NCBI GenBank assembly: GCA_040755055.1
Contig: JBFMBS010000025.1
Span: forward strand, 6,064-70,063
Direction: 5' to 3'
Source: DYJK01 sp040755055
Lineage (GTDB): Bacteria > Bacteroidota > Ignavibacteria > Ignavibacteriales > Melioribacteraceae
DNA: 64,000 nt
The notes under the pieces are model-generated. The model was not told the origin of the DNA, searched no databases, and saw only the letters and a list, made by a program, of their open reading frames with translations. The translations under genes were made by a program, and so were the position numbers. Shown here one piece after another: positions 53,832-63,403 of the stretch (within the stretch, counting starts at the first letter, position 1; each line of letters opens with the position of its first letter).

Positions 53832-54329
53832 ATGGCATCCAATCATTCATTCGATATTGTTTCAGAAATTGATTTTCAAGAAGCTGATAACGCCATTAAC
53901 CAAGCACTTAAAGAAATTCAGCAGCGGTACGATTTGAAAGATTCTAAAACAGAATTGCTGTTAAACAAGAAAGATAAACTTATCACCTTGAATACCAGAG
54001 ATGAGTATAGCCGCAAACAATCAGTTGACATTCTACAAACAAAATTTATCAAGCGAGGCATTTCTATTAAAGCTTTGAAATTAGAAGAGCCCGAACCGGC
54101 AGCAAACGGTAGAATTAAACAAGTTATCAATCTTTTATCCGGTATCTCAAAAGATAATGCCAAGTTGGTAACCAAGATTATAAAAGAAAGTAAACTTAAA
54201 GTGAACGCACAAATCCAAGATGAACAAATTAGAGTTACTGCTGCCAAGATAGATGATCTGCAAGCAGTAATTAAATTAGTTAAAGATGCGGATTTAAGTT
54301 TTCCAGTTCAGTTTACTAATTACAAATAG
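53832..54329 (+). CDS. yajQ: YajQ-family nucleotide-binding protein
   Basis: 165 aa, typical length. It begins MASNHSFDIVSEIDFQEADN and has NQALKEIQQRYDLKDSKTEL, SGISKDNAKLVTKIIKESKL and FPVQFTNYK at the end, all family signatures. Members bind cyclic di-GMP in some proteobacteria. An AGAAGGAAAG ribosome site precedes the ATG. The last nine codons recur downstream in several diverged copies. Confidence 0.95.
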   Translation: MASNHSFDIVSEIDFQEADNAINQALKEIQQRYDLKDSKTELLLNKKDKLITLNTRDEYSRKQSVDILQTKFIKRGISIKALKLEEPEPAANGRIKQVINLLSGISKDNAKLVTKIIKESKLKVNAQIQDEQIRVTAAKIDDLQAVIKLVKDADLSFPVQFTNYK

Positions 54330-54733
54330 CATTTTAATGCTTCCATCTTTTTTGAAAGATGGAAGCGTTAAAGAGAAACAAATCTAAATTTCCCGGTTCA
54401 GTTTACAAACTATAAGTAACTCTAAATGCTTCCATCTTTTTTGAAAGNNNNNNNNNNNNNNNNNNNNNNNNNNNNNNNNNNNNNNNNNNNNNNNNNNNNN
54501 NNNNNNNNNNNNNNNNNNNNNNNNNNNNNNNNNNNNNNNNNNNNNNNTGGAAGCGTTAAAGAGAAACAAATCTAAATTTCCCGGTTCAGTTTACAAACTA
54601 TAAGTAACTCTAAATGCTTCCATCTTTTTTGAAAGATGGAAGCGCTTAAGAGAAACAAATCTATGTTTCCCGGTTCTGTTTACAAATTATAAGTAACTCT
54701 AAATGCTTCCATCTTTTTTGAAAGATGGAAGCG
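54306..54733 (+). repeat. Tandem array of the yajQ tail plus hairpin, interrupted by an N gap
   Basis: A unit of about 89-90 bp repeats at 54306, 54396, 54584 and 54673, with 100 N at 54448-54547 in between. Each unit has a 12-bp hairpin (GCTTCCATCTTT/AAAGATGGAAGC) and a coding tail. Unit 1 is the true end of yajQ (FPVQFTNYK, TAG). Later units encode the same peptide with six of ten codons changed synonymously (stop TAA); the last has one Gln-to-Leu change. The hairpin core is the same in all units. The round 100-N gap marks an unresolved assembly break, so true copy number is unknown. Confidence 0.88.
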
Positions 54734-54767
54734 TTTAAGTACAAATAATTCTCTCACCCTCGGATAT

Positions 54768-54792
54768 AAAAAAAACCCGCCAATAGGCGGGT
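54768..54792 (-). terminator. Intrinsic terminator of the Oar-like receptor gene
   Basis: ACCCGCC and GGCGGGT pair around AATA; on the minus strand the stem is followed by eight T (54775-54768). It begins 25 bases after the stop at 54817. Confidence 0.93.
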
Positions 54793-54816
54793 TCTTTATT
54801 GATAAAATATCAAGAA

Positions 54817-57800
54817 TTAGAATGCGTAACGGATACCAAACTGCATTGCCCATCTTGATGAGGTATCACTAACAGTAAACGGGCTATTATTTGTTGGTTT
54901 AGAGAAACTATAAACCGGAGTATTGGCTTTTCCGTTATGTGTTATTCTTCCTTGTAGTCTTACTGCTGCATAATCGAATGTTACGCCTTCTTGTTTACCC
55001 CAATCAACGTTCAACAAGTTAAGTACATTCTGAATATCTAACGATAATTGGAAATGTCCCATTCCCCATAAATCTGGAATATCTTGTGTTATTCTAACAT
55101 CAACATATTCGCTCCATGGATTCTGAGCACCATTTCTTTCAGCAATCTTACCTTTATTTTCTCTCAGGTATTCATTTCCTTCAATAAATCCCATTAAATC
55201 GTCATAAGTTTTAGCAGAAGCCGGTACATATTGTCCGCTGCTGATTGTACCAAGAAGTATTTCAGATTCATTTCTTGGAATGTAGAATAAATCATTCTGG
55301 TCAAAACCATCATTATTCAGATCACCAAGAACGATGAATGAGAATGGTCTGCCGCTCTGTCCGTTGTAGAACAATGAGAATGTGGTTGCAGCATTTTCAA
55401 AGAATTCATGCACATATGAAAGAGAAGCAAAAATTCTGTGCTCAATTTCATAATTCGATGTTGTCAGCTTTGGAGTGTTAGGATCCAAATCAATAGGATT
55501 ATAACGCATTTGTGAATTTGCTTGTGATGATGTTACGGAGTTTTTATCCTTTGCTTGTCCGTAGGTATAAGCAGCATTAACAGACAATCCCCTTGCAACA
55601 TTTCTTTGTACCTGGAAGGATAAATTATATTGATATCCACCGCTGGTATTATAGAGTTCCATTATTTCAAAGAAATTACCATTACCACTGTTTCTATTTC
55701 CATATACCGGGCGTCCATCCTGACCGGTGCCAATAATCGGTATCGAACCGGTAGCTGCATTCAAATTACCAAGTCTATAAAGCATGTCATTAATTGTTTT
55801 CGAATATAAGAATTCAACAGTACCAATGAATCCCAACGGCAATTGTTGATCTAATCCAAGATTGAATCTTAGTACTTGTGGTAATTTCAAATTTGGATCG
55901 GCTATATCAACTTCAGATTGCAAACGTGGAGAACCGGTTCCAGGATCACCGGGTAACCATTGATTATATGGATCGGATGTAAATTTCAACCCACTTCCCT
56001 GGTTACGAACTTCTGCGTATAATGTACCGGTGTTGCCATAATTGTTAGAAATCCAAACATAAGGAACACGTCCGGTGAATATACCTAAACCACCACGCAA
56101 TTGAGTTGAACGATCATCTGATATATCAAGATTGAATCCAAATCTGGGTGATAGCAATACATTACCGCTTGGTACATCTTCGGTTGAATATTGCGGGAAA
56201 TATTTTGAAACAGAGTCATTACGTGCCGGTGTTTCCGGGAAAGTTGGAATATCAACACGCACACCGAAAGTTAATTTCAACTTAGGTGAAATAGTCCATT
56301 CATCTTGAACATAAAATCCAAACTGCATCACATCAAATTCCGCCGCCTGGTTTGGATCGCTTGTTCTTGAATAGTTATGTTGATAAAATGCAACTTTATC
56401 ATTCTGGAAATCTGTTAAACTATTATACTGATAATAACCAAAGAATGAACGGACAAAAAGATTTCTGAATGAGAAAAATTCGTTGTGGGTACCAAGCGTA
56501 AAAGTATGATCTCCGGCGAAATATGAGAAGTTATCAGTGATTTCGAAAACATCCTGATCCAGTTCGTTTGCCGATGAGAATCGGTCAGGACCGGCAAACA
56601 TTGCAAGTCCTCCCTGGTTTATTTCAACTTCAGGTCTATCTTCTGATTTACCGGCTCTTCTATCACGAATAGTTGTATATCCTAATATCAACTCGTTAGA
56701 CATATTATTGCCAAATGCACTGTGCAATTGCAATATAGTTGCATTTGTTTTGTCTTCTATTCTATAGGCATAAGTATCAAATGCAAGCTGTCTATTACTT
56801 CCTCTTGCATTAAGTATATCAGTATAAGCATCAACAAAATTATTTCTTAAAGATAATTTGTGATTTTCGGATAGGTTATAATCAAATCTTACGAATAATT
56901 TAGTACTTGGTTGTTCTCTTGTAATAGCTTCAATACTTCCGGCATCCATTCCTTTTGCGGCTAATAATTCTTTCATTTTATTTGCCAATGCTCTAACAGA
57001 ATCAGGACCAACTGTAGAGCTGAAACCACTGATTAATGATGCATTTTGCAATGGACGATCATTGATTGTCATTTCACCATTAACAAAGAAGAATAACTTA
57101 TCTTTAATTATTGGACCGCCAGCAGTAAATCCATATTGTGCTTCATTAAATTCAGGATAGTCGTCTTTTTTTGTTACAACATTTTTTCCAATAAAGTTTT
57201 CATTTCTTCCATAAAAATAAGCTGATCCGGAATATTTATTAGTTCCGCTTTTTGTGATAGCATTAACACCACCACCGGTAAAACCGCTTAACCTAACATC
57301 ATAAGGTGCAACTACGACCTGAAATTCATTAATAGCATCCAAAGAAATTGGGTTAGTGAAAGTTTGTCCACCTGGGGTACCGGTAGAACCTAGACCGAAT
57401 AAGTCATTGTATTGAGTACCATCAATTTGAATATTGTTATATCTGTTGCTGCGGCCGGCTGCTTGTAAACCTTCACCCGAGAACAACGGTGATAGTTTAA
57501 CAAAATATTGAAATGTTCTACTGATTGTAGGTATTTCACTAATCGCTTTAGAAGATACGTTGTAAGCAGCTCCGGTTCTTGCCTGGCTTAATATGGCACC
57601 TTTTTCAGCCGTAACAGTAACACCCGAAAGTTCAACTGCTTGTTCAGGCAGAATAAAATCAATTTTTAAGTTTTGACTTAATGCAAGTGAAAATCCTTCT
57701 TCAACTTGTGTTGAATAACCAACAAATGATACAGTAACAGTATATGGACCGCCTACTTGTAAACCAAGAAGATTATATCTTCCGTCTTCACGCGAGGTTG

Positions 57801-57987
57801 TTCCATATTGTGTTCCGGTTGGCTGATGTACTGCAATGATGTTTGCACCGGGAAGTGCATCCCCTTTCTGATCAGTAATCTTTCCATTAAGCGCTGCCGT
57901 AGTAGTACCCTGGGAAAAAATTGACTGATAGCTAAACATCACTACCATGAACATCAAAAAAGAAAGCAACTGTTTAACTCTAATCAT
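54817..57987 (-). CDS. Oar-like TonB-dependent outer-membrane receptor
   Basis: 1056 aa from ATG 57987, which follows AGAGGAG at 6 bases (TTG 57993 rejected). A signal peptide is followed by a carboxypeptidase-regulatory domain (about 30-115, LNGKITDQKGDALPGANIIA), a plug (about 125-250, FQYFVKLSPLFSGEGLQAAG, GGGVNAITKSGTNKYSGSAY) and a large barrel ending SRWAMQFGIRYAF with the C-terminal Phe. No STN domain is present, so it is not a sigma/FecR transducer. No SusD partner is adjacent. Oar-like proteins are often involved in protein or siderophore uptake; the ligand here is unknown. Confidence 0.92.
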   Translation of the reverse strand: MIRVKQLLSFLMFMVVMFSYQSIFSQGTTTAALNGKITDQKGDALPGANIIAVHQPTGTQYGTTSREDGRYNLLGLQVGGPYTVTVSFVGYSTQVEEGFSLALSQNLKIDFILPEQAVELSGVTVTAEKGAILSQARTGAAYNVSSKAISEIPTISRTFQYFVKLSPLFSGEGLQAAGRSNRYNNIQIDGTQYNDLFGLGSTGTPGGQTFTNPISLDAINEFQVVVAPYDVRLSGFTGGGVNAITKSGTNKYSGSAYFYGRNENFIGKNVVTKKDDYPEFNEAQYGFTAGGPIIKDKLFFFVNGEMTINDRPLQNASLISGFSSTVGPDSVRALANKMKELLAAKGMDAGSIEAITREQPSTKLFVRFDYNLSENHKLSLRNNFVDAYTDILNARGSNRQLAFDTYAYRIEDKTNATILQLHSAFGNNMSNELILGYTTIRDRRAGKSEDRPEVEINQGGLAMFAGPDRFSSANELDQDVFEITDNFSYFAGDHTFTLGTHNEFFSFRNLFVRSFFGYYQYNSLTDFQNDKVAFYQHNYSRTSDPNQAAEFDVMQFGFYVQDEWTISPKLKLTFGVRVDIPTFPETPARNDSVSKYFPQYSTEDVPSGNVLLSPRFGFNLDISDDRSTQLRGGLGIFTGRVPYVWISNNYGNTGTLYAEVRNQGSGLKFTSDPYNQWLPGDPGTGSPRLQSEVDIADPNLKLPQVLRFNLGLDQQLPLGFIGTVEFLYSKTINDMLYRLGNLNAATGSIPIIGTGQDGRPVYGNRNSGNGNFFEIMELYNTSGGYQYNLSFQVQRNVARGLSVNAAYTYGQAKDKNSVTSSQANSQMRYNPIDLDPNTPKLTTSNYEIEHRIFASLSYVHEFFENAATTFSLFYNGQSGRPFSFIVLGDLNNDGFDQNDLFYIPRNESEILLGTISSGQYVPASAKTYDDLMGFIEGNEYLRENKGKIAERNGAQNPWSEYVDVRITQDIPDLWGMGHFQLSLDIQNVLNLLNVDWGKQEGVTFDYAAVRLQGRITHNGKANTPVYSFSKPTNNSPFTVSDTSSRWAMQFGIRYAF

Positions 57988-58349
57988 ACACAACTCCTCT
58001 TAGGTTATGAATTTTATTAATTAGTTATGTCTTTTTATTGGGTGTGATAATTAATTTATTTTTTTGAGGATCAAATATTGTCGGATGAATCTTCATATTC
58101 AACTTTTTAACTAAAACTTAATTATTTAGTAATAAGCTGCTACTTTTGGATTCTAACATAGGTATTTTTTTTTACACTTAGAAGATAGAAAAATCCTCAA
58201 AATCTAAAAAGGTTTTTAAAATTTTTTAACAGAATTTAATGGCACAATCTATTTTTGTATTAACAACAAAATAATGGGTGAATTTAAGTCTTTTTCACTA
58301 ATATTGCCTTTCAATTACCTAATACCTCTACATTTGTGGGATCTACTAT
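57988..58349. other. Divergent intergenic region, nothing recognised
   Basis: About 360 AT-rich bases between the receptor and the phosphodiesterase gene. It must hold both promoters, but no operator, RNA or repeat stands out. Confidence 0.6.
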
Positions 58350-59579
58350 ATGAAACGTATCTTATTACTATTATTTATTCTGTTTGCAATAGGGCAATCT
58401 TGCTATGCACAAACAAAGCCAGCCTTAGCCGGCAAGCCATATGTAATATTGATATCATTCGATGGATTCAGATGGGATTACTTGAACCGCGGTATTACAC
58501 CTAATCTAGAAAAAATCCGTACAGATGGTGTGTCCGCGCAATCATTACGCCCGGCTTTTCCTTCCAAGACTTTTCCTAATCATATCTCCATTATCACCGG
58601 CATGTACACAGAAAATCACGGTATCATAAGTAATTATTTTATGAACTACGACAAAAACGATTGGTACGGGATGAGCGATACAACTAAAATTAGAGATGGC
58701 AAATGGTATTTGGGTGAAGCATTTTGGGAGACCGCCGAAAGACAAGGCATTAAAACCGCAAGTTACTTTTGGCCCGGCTCTGAATTACATTTAGATTATA
58801 GACGACCTACTTACCGGGTATTATACGACCACGATAAACCTTATGAAGAACGCGTTGAGGGTGTGATTGATTGGCTGAAACTTCCGTACAACGAGAGACC
58901 TCACTTTATCACTCTATATTTTCATGATACGGATTCTTACGGACACGACTACGGGACTGAATCACCGGAAATTGATGAATCGATAAAAAGGTTGGATAAC
59001 ATTGCCGGGCAGCTGATGAAAAATATAACCGACATTGGAATGAAGGATAGTGTAAATGTAATCTTTGTTTCCGATCACGGTATGACAAACATTTCAAAAG
59101 ATAAATCCATTAACATTGAAAACATGATCAGCCAGTATAAATGCCGTTTTATGGATGATGGACCTTTCATACAAATTGATCCTCCGGCTGATAAATTGAT
59201 GGATGTTTATGAAATTCTTAAAAGTAATGAGAGTCATTATAAAGTTTATTTGAAAAAAGATATTCCCGATTATTACCATTATAATAAAAATCCTTTTATC
59301 TATTCCATTGTGGCTATTGCCGATATAGGATGGTCTTTGATAAGCAACAGAAAATCCGATTGGTTAAACAAGGCAAAAGGAAATCATGGTTACGACAATA
59401 ATCATCTTGATATGCATGGAATCCTTATAGCCGATGGACCAAGTTTCAAAGATGGATACAAAACCGGTACACTCTGGAATGTTGATATCTATCCTTTGCT
59501 ATGCAAAATTTTTAATATCTATCCTCGCTCTAATATTGATGGGCAATTAGAGAGGATCGGATTTATTTTGAAAGAGTAA
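58350..59579 (+). CDS. NPP-type nucleotide pyrophosphatase/phosphodiesterase
   Basis: 409 aa, exported (signal RILLLLFILFAIGQSCYAQ). It is an alkaline-phosphatase superfamily enzyme of the ectonucleotide pyrophosphatase type: ILISFDGFRWDYL gives the first metal Asp, FPSKTFPNHISI the nucleophilic Thr, LYFHDTDSYGHDYG the Asp and His ligands, VIFVSDHGM the DH pair, and KGNHGYDN the last His. It cleaves phosphodiester bonds in the periplasm. Its 3' end overlaps the convergent protease gene by 17 bases. Confidence 0.92.
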   Translation: MKRILLLLFILFAIGQSCYAQTKPALAGKPYVILISFDGFRWDYLNRGITPNLEKIRTDGVSAQSLRPAFPSKTFPNHISIITGMYTENHGIISNYFMNYDKNDWYGMSDTTKIRDGKWYLGEAFWETAERQGIKTASYFWPGSELHLDYRRPTYRVLYDHDKPYEERVEGVIDWLKLPYNERPHFITLYFHDTDSYGHDYGTESPEIDESIKRLDNIAGQLMKNITDIGMKDSVNVIFVSDHGMTNISKDKSINIENMISQYKCRFMDDGPFIQIDPPADKLMDVYEILKSNESHYKVYLKKDIPDYYHYNKNPFIYSIVAIADIGWSLISNRKSDWLNKAKGNHGYDNNHLDMHGILIADGPSFKDGYKTGTLWNVDIYPLLCKIFNIYPRSNIDGQLERIGFILKE

Positions 59580-60369
59580 CTTTGCTTGGAATAGAATATT
59601 GTTTCAACAGCGCTCGCACATTTTCCAGGGAAAGGATTCCAAACTTTTCGATTAACAACGAAGTAAAACCGGATATTATTGGTGCCGCAAAGCTGTTGCC
59701 GCTCAACGGTTTTCTTCCACCGGATAAACAATATGCATCCTCATGAAGTCCATTTGCTTCGCACTCGCTTATTTCATCTTCCTGATAAACAAAATCAAAT
59801 TTACTTTTCATTCTACCGGCTTTAACACTGATTACATTTTCAAATATTGCCGGGTAGCTGTTTAAATCTGAATTGGAGTTTGAGGAGACACAGATTACAT
59901 TTTTGTTTTTGGCTTTCTCGCAAACAATGTAAAGCGGGTAGAGCGCTTCTTCCAATTTGGTACCCAAGCTAAGATTAATAACATGTGCACCGTTTTCAAT
60001 TGCAGAATTAATTGCCTCAACAAGAATTTCTGTGCTCGTTTCCAATTTTGAGCCAAAAATTTTTATAGGAATAATTTCAACAGAAGGAGCTATCTGAAAA
60101 ATAATATCGATACAAGCAGAACCGTGCCCAAGTTGATCTAAATAATTATCATTCTTCGTCAATTTGAATCCGCCATCATCACTGATAAACGAAATTCCTT
60201 TCAATATTCGATGATCGTTCATTTGATTTTCATCGCATCCGCTGTCAATAACTGCAACTTTCAGATTTCTACCGTTTATCAGATCAAAATCTTTTGCAAA
60301 TCGCTCCGGTTTAATCAGGCAATATGAACCGGTATAAAATTTTTCGTTTTGGGGCTCCATTATTTTCAC
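59563..60369 (-). CDS. Subtilisin-like (S8) protease of the RiPP operon
   Basis: 268 aa from GTG 60369, which overlaps the HlyD stop as GTGA (an ATG at 60360 is possible). The triad is complete: Asp42 in VAVIDSGCD, His82 in GHGSAC, Ser226 in GNSFAAP; oxyanion Asn164 in SSNSNSD. There is no signal peptide or pro-domain, so it probably works in the cytoplasm, as do leader peptidases of some lanthipeptide and cyanobactin pathways. Coupling to the exporter suggests it removes the precursor leader; this is inference. Confidence 0.88.
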   Translation of the reverse strand: MKIMEPQNEKFYTGSYCLIKPERFAKDFDLINGRNLKVAVIDSGCDENQMNDHRILKGISFISDDGGFKLTKNDNYLDQLGHGSACIDIIFQIAPSVEIIPIKIFGSKLETSTEILVEAINSAIENGAHVINLSLGTKLEEALYPLYIVCEKAKNKNVICVSSNSNSDLNSYPAIFENVISVKAGRMKSKFDFVYQEDEISECEANGLHEDAYCLSGGRKPLSGNSFAAPIISGFTSLLIEKFGILSLENVRALLKQYSIPSKVTLSK

Positions 60370-61520
60370 AAAAGGTTTTTAATATTTTTCAACAACACAT
60401 TTATAATCAGGTCATGCTCTTTAATTATCTTTGCTTCGATGCTGAAACCTCTCTTAAATTTTTTCAAGTGTTCGTTTGTTTTAGCAGTTTTAATTTCCAC
60501 TTCAACACCGTAATTGCCTGAAGATTGCTGGGCAAGTTTATCTTTCAAAGGTTCGCCGGATATGTTTACAATATTACCTTCAAGAAGCAGATCATCTTCA
60601 TCAGATTTTACGGCTTGCACTTCGATTTTAACAGCGTCACCGATTTTTATTTTGTACGCATCTTTTTCATTTACAAAGAGAAGAGCTTTCCAAAAATTAT
60701 CTCCGCCGATTTCAAACAACAAACTGCCTTCACTTACAATAGAACCTTCCATATTTTCTATATTTTGTGTCAGCATTATCCCATCGTACGGCGCAACTAG
60801 CTTTGCTTTATTAATGTATTCTCTTTGCCGTTGAATTGTTTTCTTGAGTTGTTCAATTTCCAGCATGAATGATTGTAGCTCGTAATTTTTCAAATCAACG
60901 GCTTTCTTTTCCGAATCCAAATTTTCAATTTCTGTCTCGGCAGAAATAATATCCGCAAGAGCATAATCGAGTGAAATGTGTGTTCCCTTTTTGTAATTAC
61001 GAATCAGTGAATCGGGATCTGTACCGGTAAAAAAGTCATTAATCTTTTGGCGGAGATTTGCTTTCGCTTTCAACAGCTGCGCTTCTGCTTTTTTTGCCTG
61101 GAAGGTAATTCTATTTTTTTCGTAAGGAATTGTATTGCTCAACTTTTCATAATCAATTATTTTCATCGAGAGTTTTCGATTCATCTCGTCCATTTGATCA
61201 AATAATTTTAACGTATCAAACCGAACAAGCAAATCACCTTTCTTGAATGCTTCGCCGCTTTTAACAAAAATTTTTTCTATCTCTCCGTTAATTGGATTGT
61301 AAATTATTTTAAGATTAGCCGGTTCAAGCTGACCGCTCGCATTAATTGTCACATCAATTTTCACATTGAAAATTACTATCAAAATTATTAACGCAAGAAA
61401 TACCAGCAAGCCGAAAGTGTAACTAACGACTCTCGATACAATCTTGCCCGAATGTTTTGTTTCGATAACCGGCAGTTCGTAAATCTTTTCATTCCTCTTT
61501 TTTTCAGGACTATTTTGCAT
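60366..61520 (-). CDS. HlyD-family membrane-fusion adaptor
   Basis: 384 aa: one N-terminal membrane span (about 28-52, VSYTFGLLVFLALIILIVIF), a split biotinyl-lipoyl-like barrel (NPINGEIEKIFVKSGEAFKK and KLVAPYDGIMLTQNIENMEG), a long coiled-coil hairpin between them (about 110-225) and a C-terminal beta-barrel domain. It connects the ABC exporter to an outer-membrane channel not seen in the window. It lies 13 bases after the ABC gene. Confidence 0.9.
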   Translation of the reverse strand: MQNSPEKKRNEKIYELPVIETKHSGKIVSRVVSYTFGLLVFLALIILIVIFNVKIDVTINASGQLEPANLKIIYNPINGEIEKIFVKSGEAFKKGDLLVRFDTLKLFDQMDEMNRKLSMKIIDYEKLSNTIPYEKNRITFQAKKAEAQLLKAKANLRQKINDFFTGTDPDSLIRNYKKGTHISLDYALADIISAETEIENLDSEKKAVDLKNYELQSFMLEIEQLKKTIQRQREYINKAKLVAPYDGIMLTQNIENMEGSIVSEGSLLFEIGGDNFWKALLFVNEKDAYKIKIGDAVKIEVQAVKSDEDDLLLEGNIVNISGEPLKDKLAQQSSGNYGVEVEIKTAKTNEHLKKFKRGFSIEAKIIKEHDLIINVLLKNIKNLL

Positions 61521-61533
61521 ACAATGTAAGTTT

Positions 61534-63348
61534 TTATTTGTTCAATGATTTTATATTCAGTTCTCTCATGTTGCCGGTAGCAGTAAAATACATTTGCCTG
61601 TAAATATCACTACTGTTTAGCAACTCCTCATGAGAACCTTTCGCAGTTATTCTTCCCGAATCCAAAAGACAAATATTATCCGCAAGATATGCCGAAGTCA
61701 TTCTGTGCGTAACAATTATGATTGTTCTCCCACGAGTGTATTCATATAAATTTTTTAACAATTGCGATTCAGTAGTAATATCAATATTAGAGGTTGCTTC
61801 GTCAAAAATTAAAACCGGTGTATCCCTCAGCAATGCACGCGCAATGGAAATCCTCTGCCGCTGTCCGCCGGATAAAGTACTTCCCCACTCTGAAACTTCC
61901 GTTTGTAATTTATCTGGCATGCTTTCAATCAGTTCATCAAGTCTGCAAACTTTGATTACTTCATTTACTTTTTCTTCATCAATCTTTTCAAGTCCTAGTG
62001 TAAGGTTCGTATAAATTGTTCCTTTGACAATACTGAACTCTTGCCAGACAACAGCAATTTGTTTTCGAAGTTCATCAAGGGAAAAACTGTTTAACGGTTT
62101 TCCATCAAACAAAATATTTCCGTTTTGTAATGATTCCATCCCGAGTATTAATCTTAGCAAAGTAGTTTTGCCCGAGCCGCTCGGTCCAACAATCGCATTA
62201 ATTGTCCCTTGCACAAATTCGAGATTAATCTCGTTGAGCACTTGTTTGTTTTGATTGTAAGCAAAACTCACATTTTTAATCTCTATATTACCATTAATTT
62301 TATTTTGGACTTCCGATGAATGCCGGTAAACGAGTTCGGGTTCTTTTTCTACTTCGCTATCGAGATATTCATACATTCTATTGAGTGAAACAGATGATTG
62401 CTGAAAGTCCGAAAAAAGATTCACTATTTGTGCAAGCGGATTGTAGAGATAACCAATGTAAGCCGAGAAAGCCATGTAATCACCAAGCGACATTTCTTTG
62501 CTGAGTATGTACGTCCATCCGAGCCATGTAAACAACGCAGTGTTTGCTGTGCGGACAAAACCGTTTATCAACCCCATCCCTTGTCCGATAGCCCCGGCAC
62601 GGAGTTGAACATTCACGGCTTCTTCTATCTGCTCTTTTGTTTTCTTGAAAACATATTTTTCCAGCACCAAAGATTTTATAAGTCTAATATTGGAAAGTGA
62701 TTCTACCTGGAATGCATTCAAATCTGCAAATGCTTCCGCAGATTTTTTCCAATGCCTTCTCAAATATTTCCCGGTAATTGAAATTATGATTACAGTTGCC
62801 GGCAGACTTATTAACGAAACAACAGCCAGTTTCCAATGAAGGATAAAAAGAAACGGCGGCACGATGAACAAATAAATTCCGTTAACAAAAACGTTTTGAA
62901 ATAAATCGTTAACTGTTTTCAAGGATTTACTAACATCTCCAAACCTCGACATAACTTCACCGACACGGTGCTCATCAAAAAAACGAACTTTGAGATGCTG
63001 AAGATGATTGAAAAACATCAAACTGGTTGAGTTGCTTAAATGTGTGTTGATTACAAGACTATAATAACTTTGCAGTGTACTTATTACAATATTTGCAAGG
63101 CTAACTCCAAGAATCCCAACAACAAGTACATGCATCAATGATACATCTTCGGTTGGATAAACTTTATCGATCAGAAGTTTGGTAAGAAACGGCGTAAGCA
63201 TGCCGATCAATCCAATAATAACACTGAGTGAAAGACCTTTGATTATCTTCGACCAGTATGGTTTGACTAACAATAAAAATCGTTTAAAATATCCCACAGA
63301 TTCCACAAGTGTAGGTAATTCATCTTTTCTTTTCATAACATTAATCAT
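61534..63348 (-). CDS. ABC exporter without peptidase domain (peptide export)
   Basis: 604 aa: six-helix membrane domain (about 30-320) fused to an ATPase (about 350-595) with Walker A GPSGSGKTT, signature LSGGQRQR, Walker B VLIFDEATSNID and the H-loop VTHR. The N-terminus lacks the C39 leader-peptidase domain typical of many bacteriocin exporters, so leader cleavage must be done elsewhere, plausibly by the S8 protease two genes on. It probably exports the Cys-rich peptide encoded just upstream. Confidence 0.92.
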   Translation of the reverse strand: MINVMKRKDELPTLVESVGYFKRFLLLVKPYWSKIIKGLSLSVIIGLIGMLTPFLTKLLIDKVYPTEDVSLMHVLVVGILGVSLANIVISTLQSYYSLVINTHLSNSTSLMFFNHLQHLKVRFFDEHRVGEVMSRFGDVSKSLKTVNDLFQNVFVNGIYLFIVPPFLFILHWKLAVVSLISLPATVIIISITGKYLRRHWKKSAEAFADLNAFQVESLSNIRLIKSLVLEKYVFKKTKEQIEEAVNVQLRAGAIGQGMGLINGFVRTANTALFTWLGWTYILSKEMSLGDYMAFSAYIGYLYNPLAQIVNLFSDFQQSSVSLNRMYEYLDSEVEKEPELVYRHSSEVQNKINGNIEIKNVSFAYNQNKQVLNEINLEFVQGTINAIVGPSGSGKTTLLRLILGMESLQNGNILFDGKPLNSFSLDELRKQIAVVWQEFSIVKGTIYTNLTLGLEKIDEEKVNEVIKVCRLDELIESMPDKLQTEVSEWGSTLSGGQRQRISIARALLRDTPVLIFDEATSNIDITTESQLLKNLYEYTRGRTIIIVTHRMTSAYLADNICLLDSGRITAKGSHEELLNSSDIYRQMYFTATGNMRELNIKSLNK

Positions 63349-63361
63349 TCGCTTTTAATTT

Positions 63362-63383
63362 AGGGATGGTTTAAACCATCCCT
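63362..63383. terminator. Perfect palindrome between precursor and exporter genes
   Basis: AGGGATGGTTTAAACCATCCCT is fully self-complementary. The T run (five T) is on the plus-strand side; on the minus strand A-rich sequence follows. In RiPP operons such hairpins let the precursor be made in excess over export genes. Confidence 0.6.
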
Positions 63384-63403
63384 TTTTGTGAATTATAAAA
63401 TGT

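Noticed and set aside
54384..54569. Minus-strand frame spanning the N gap
   Set aside because: Its length depends on unknown bases, and the rest is repeat DNA.
54306..54733. CRISPR array
   Set aside because: Units are nearly identical over their full 90 bp with no unique spacers, and no cas genes are in the window.
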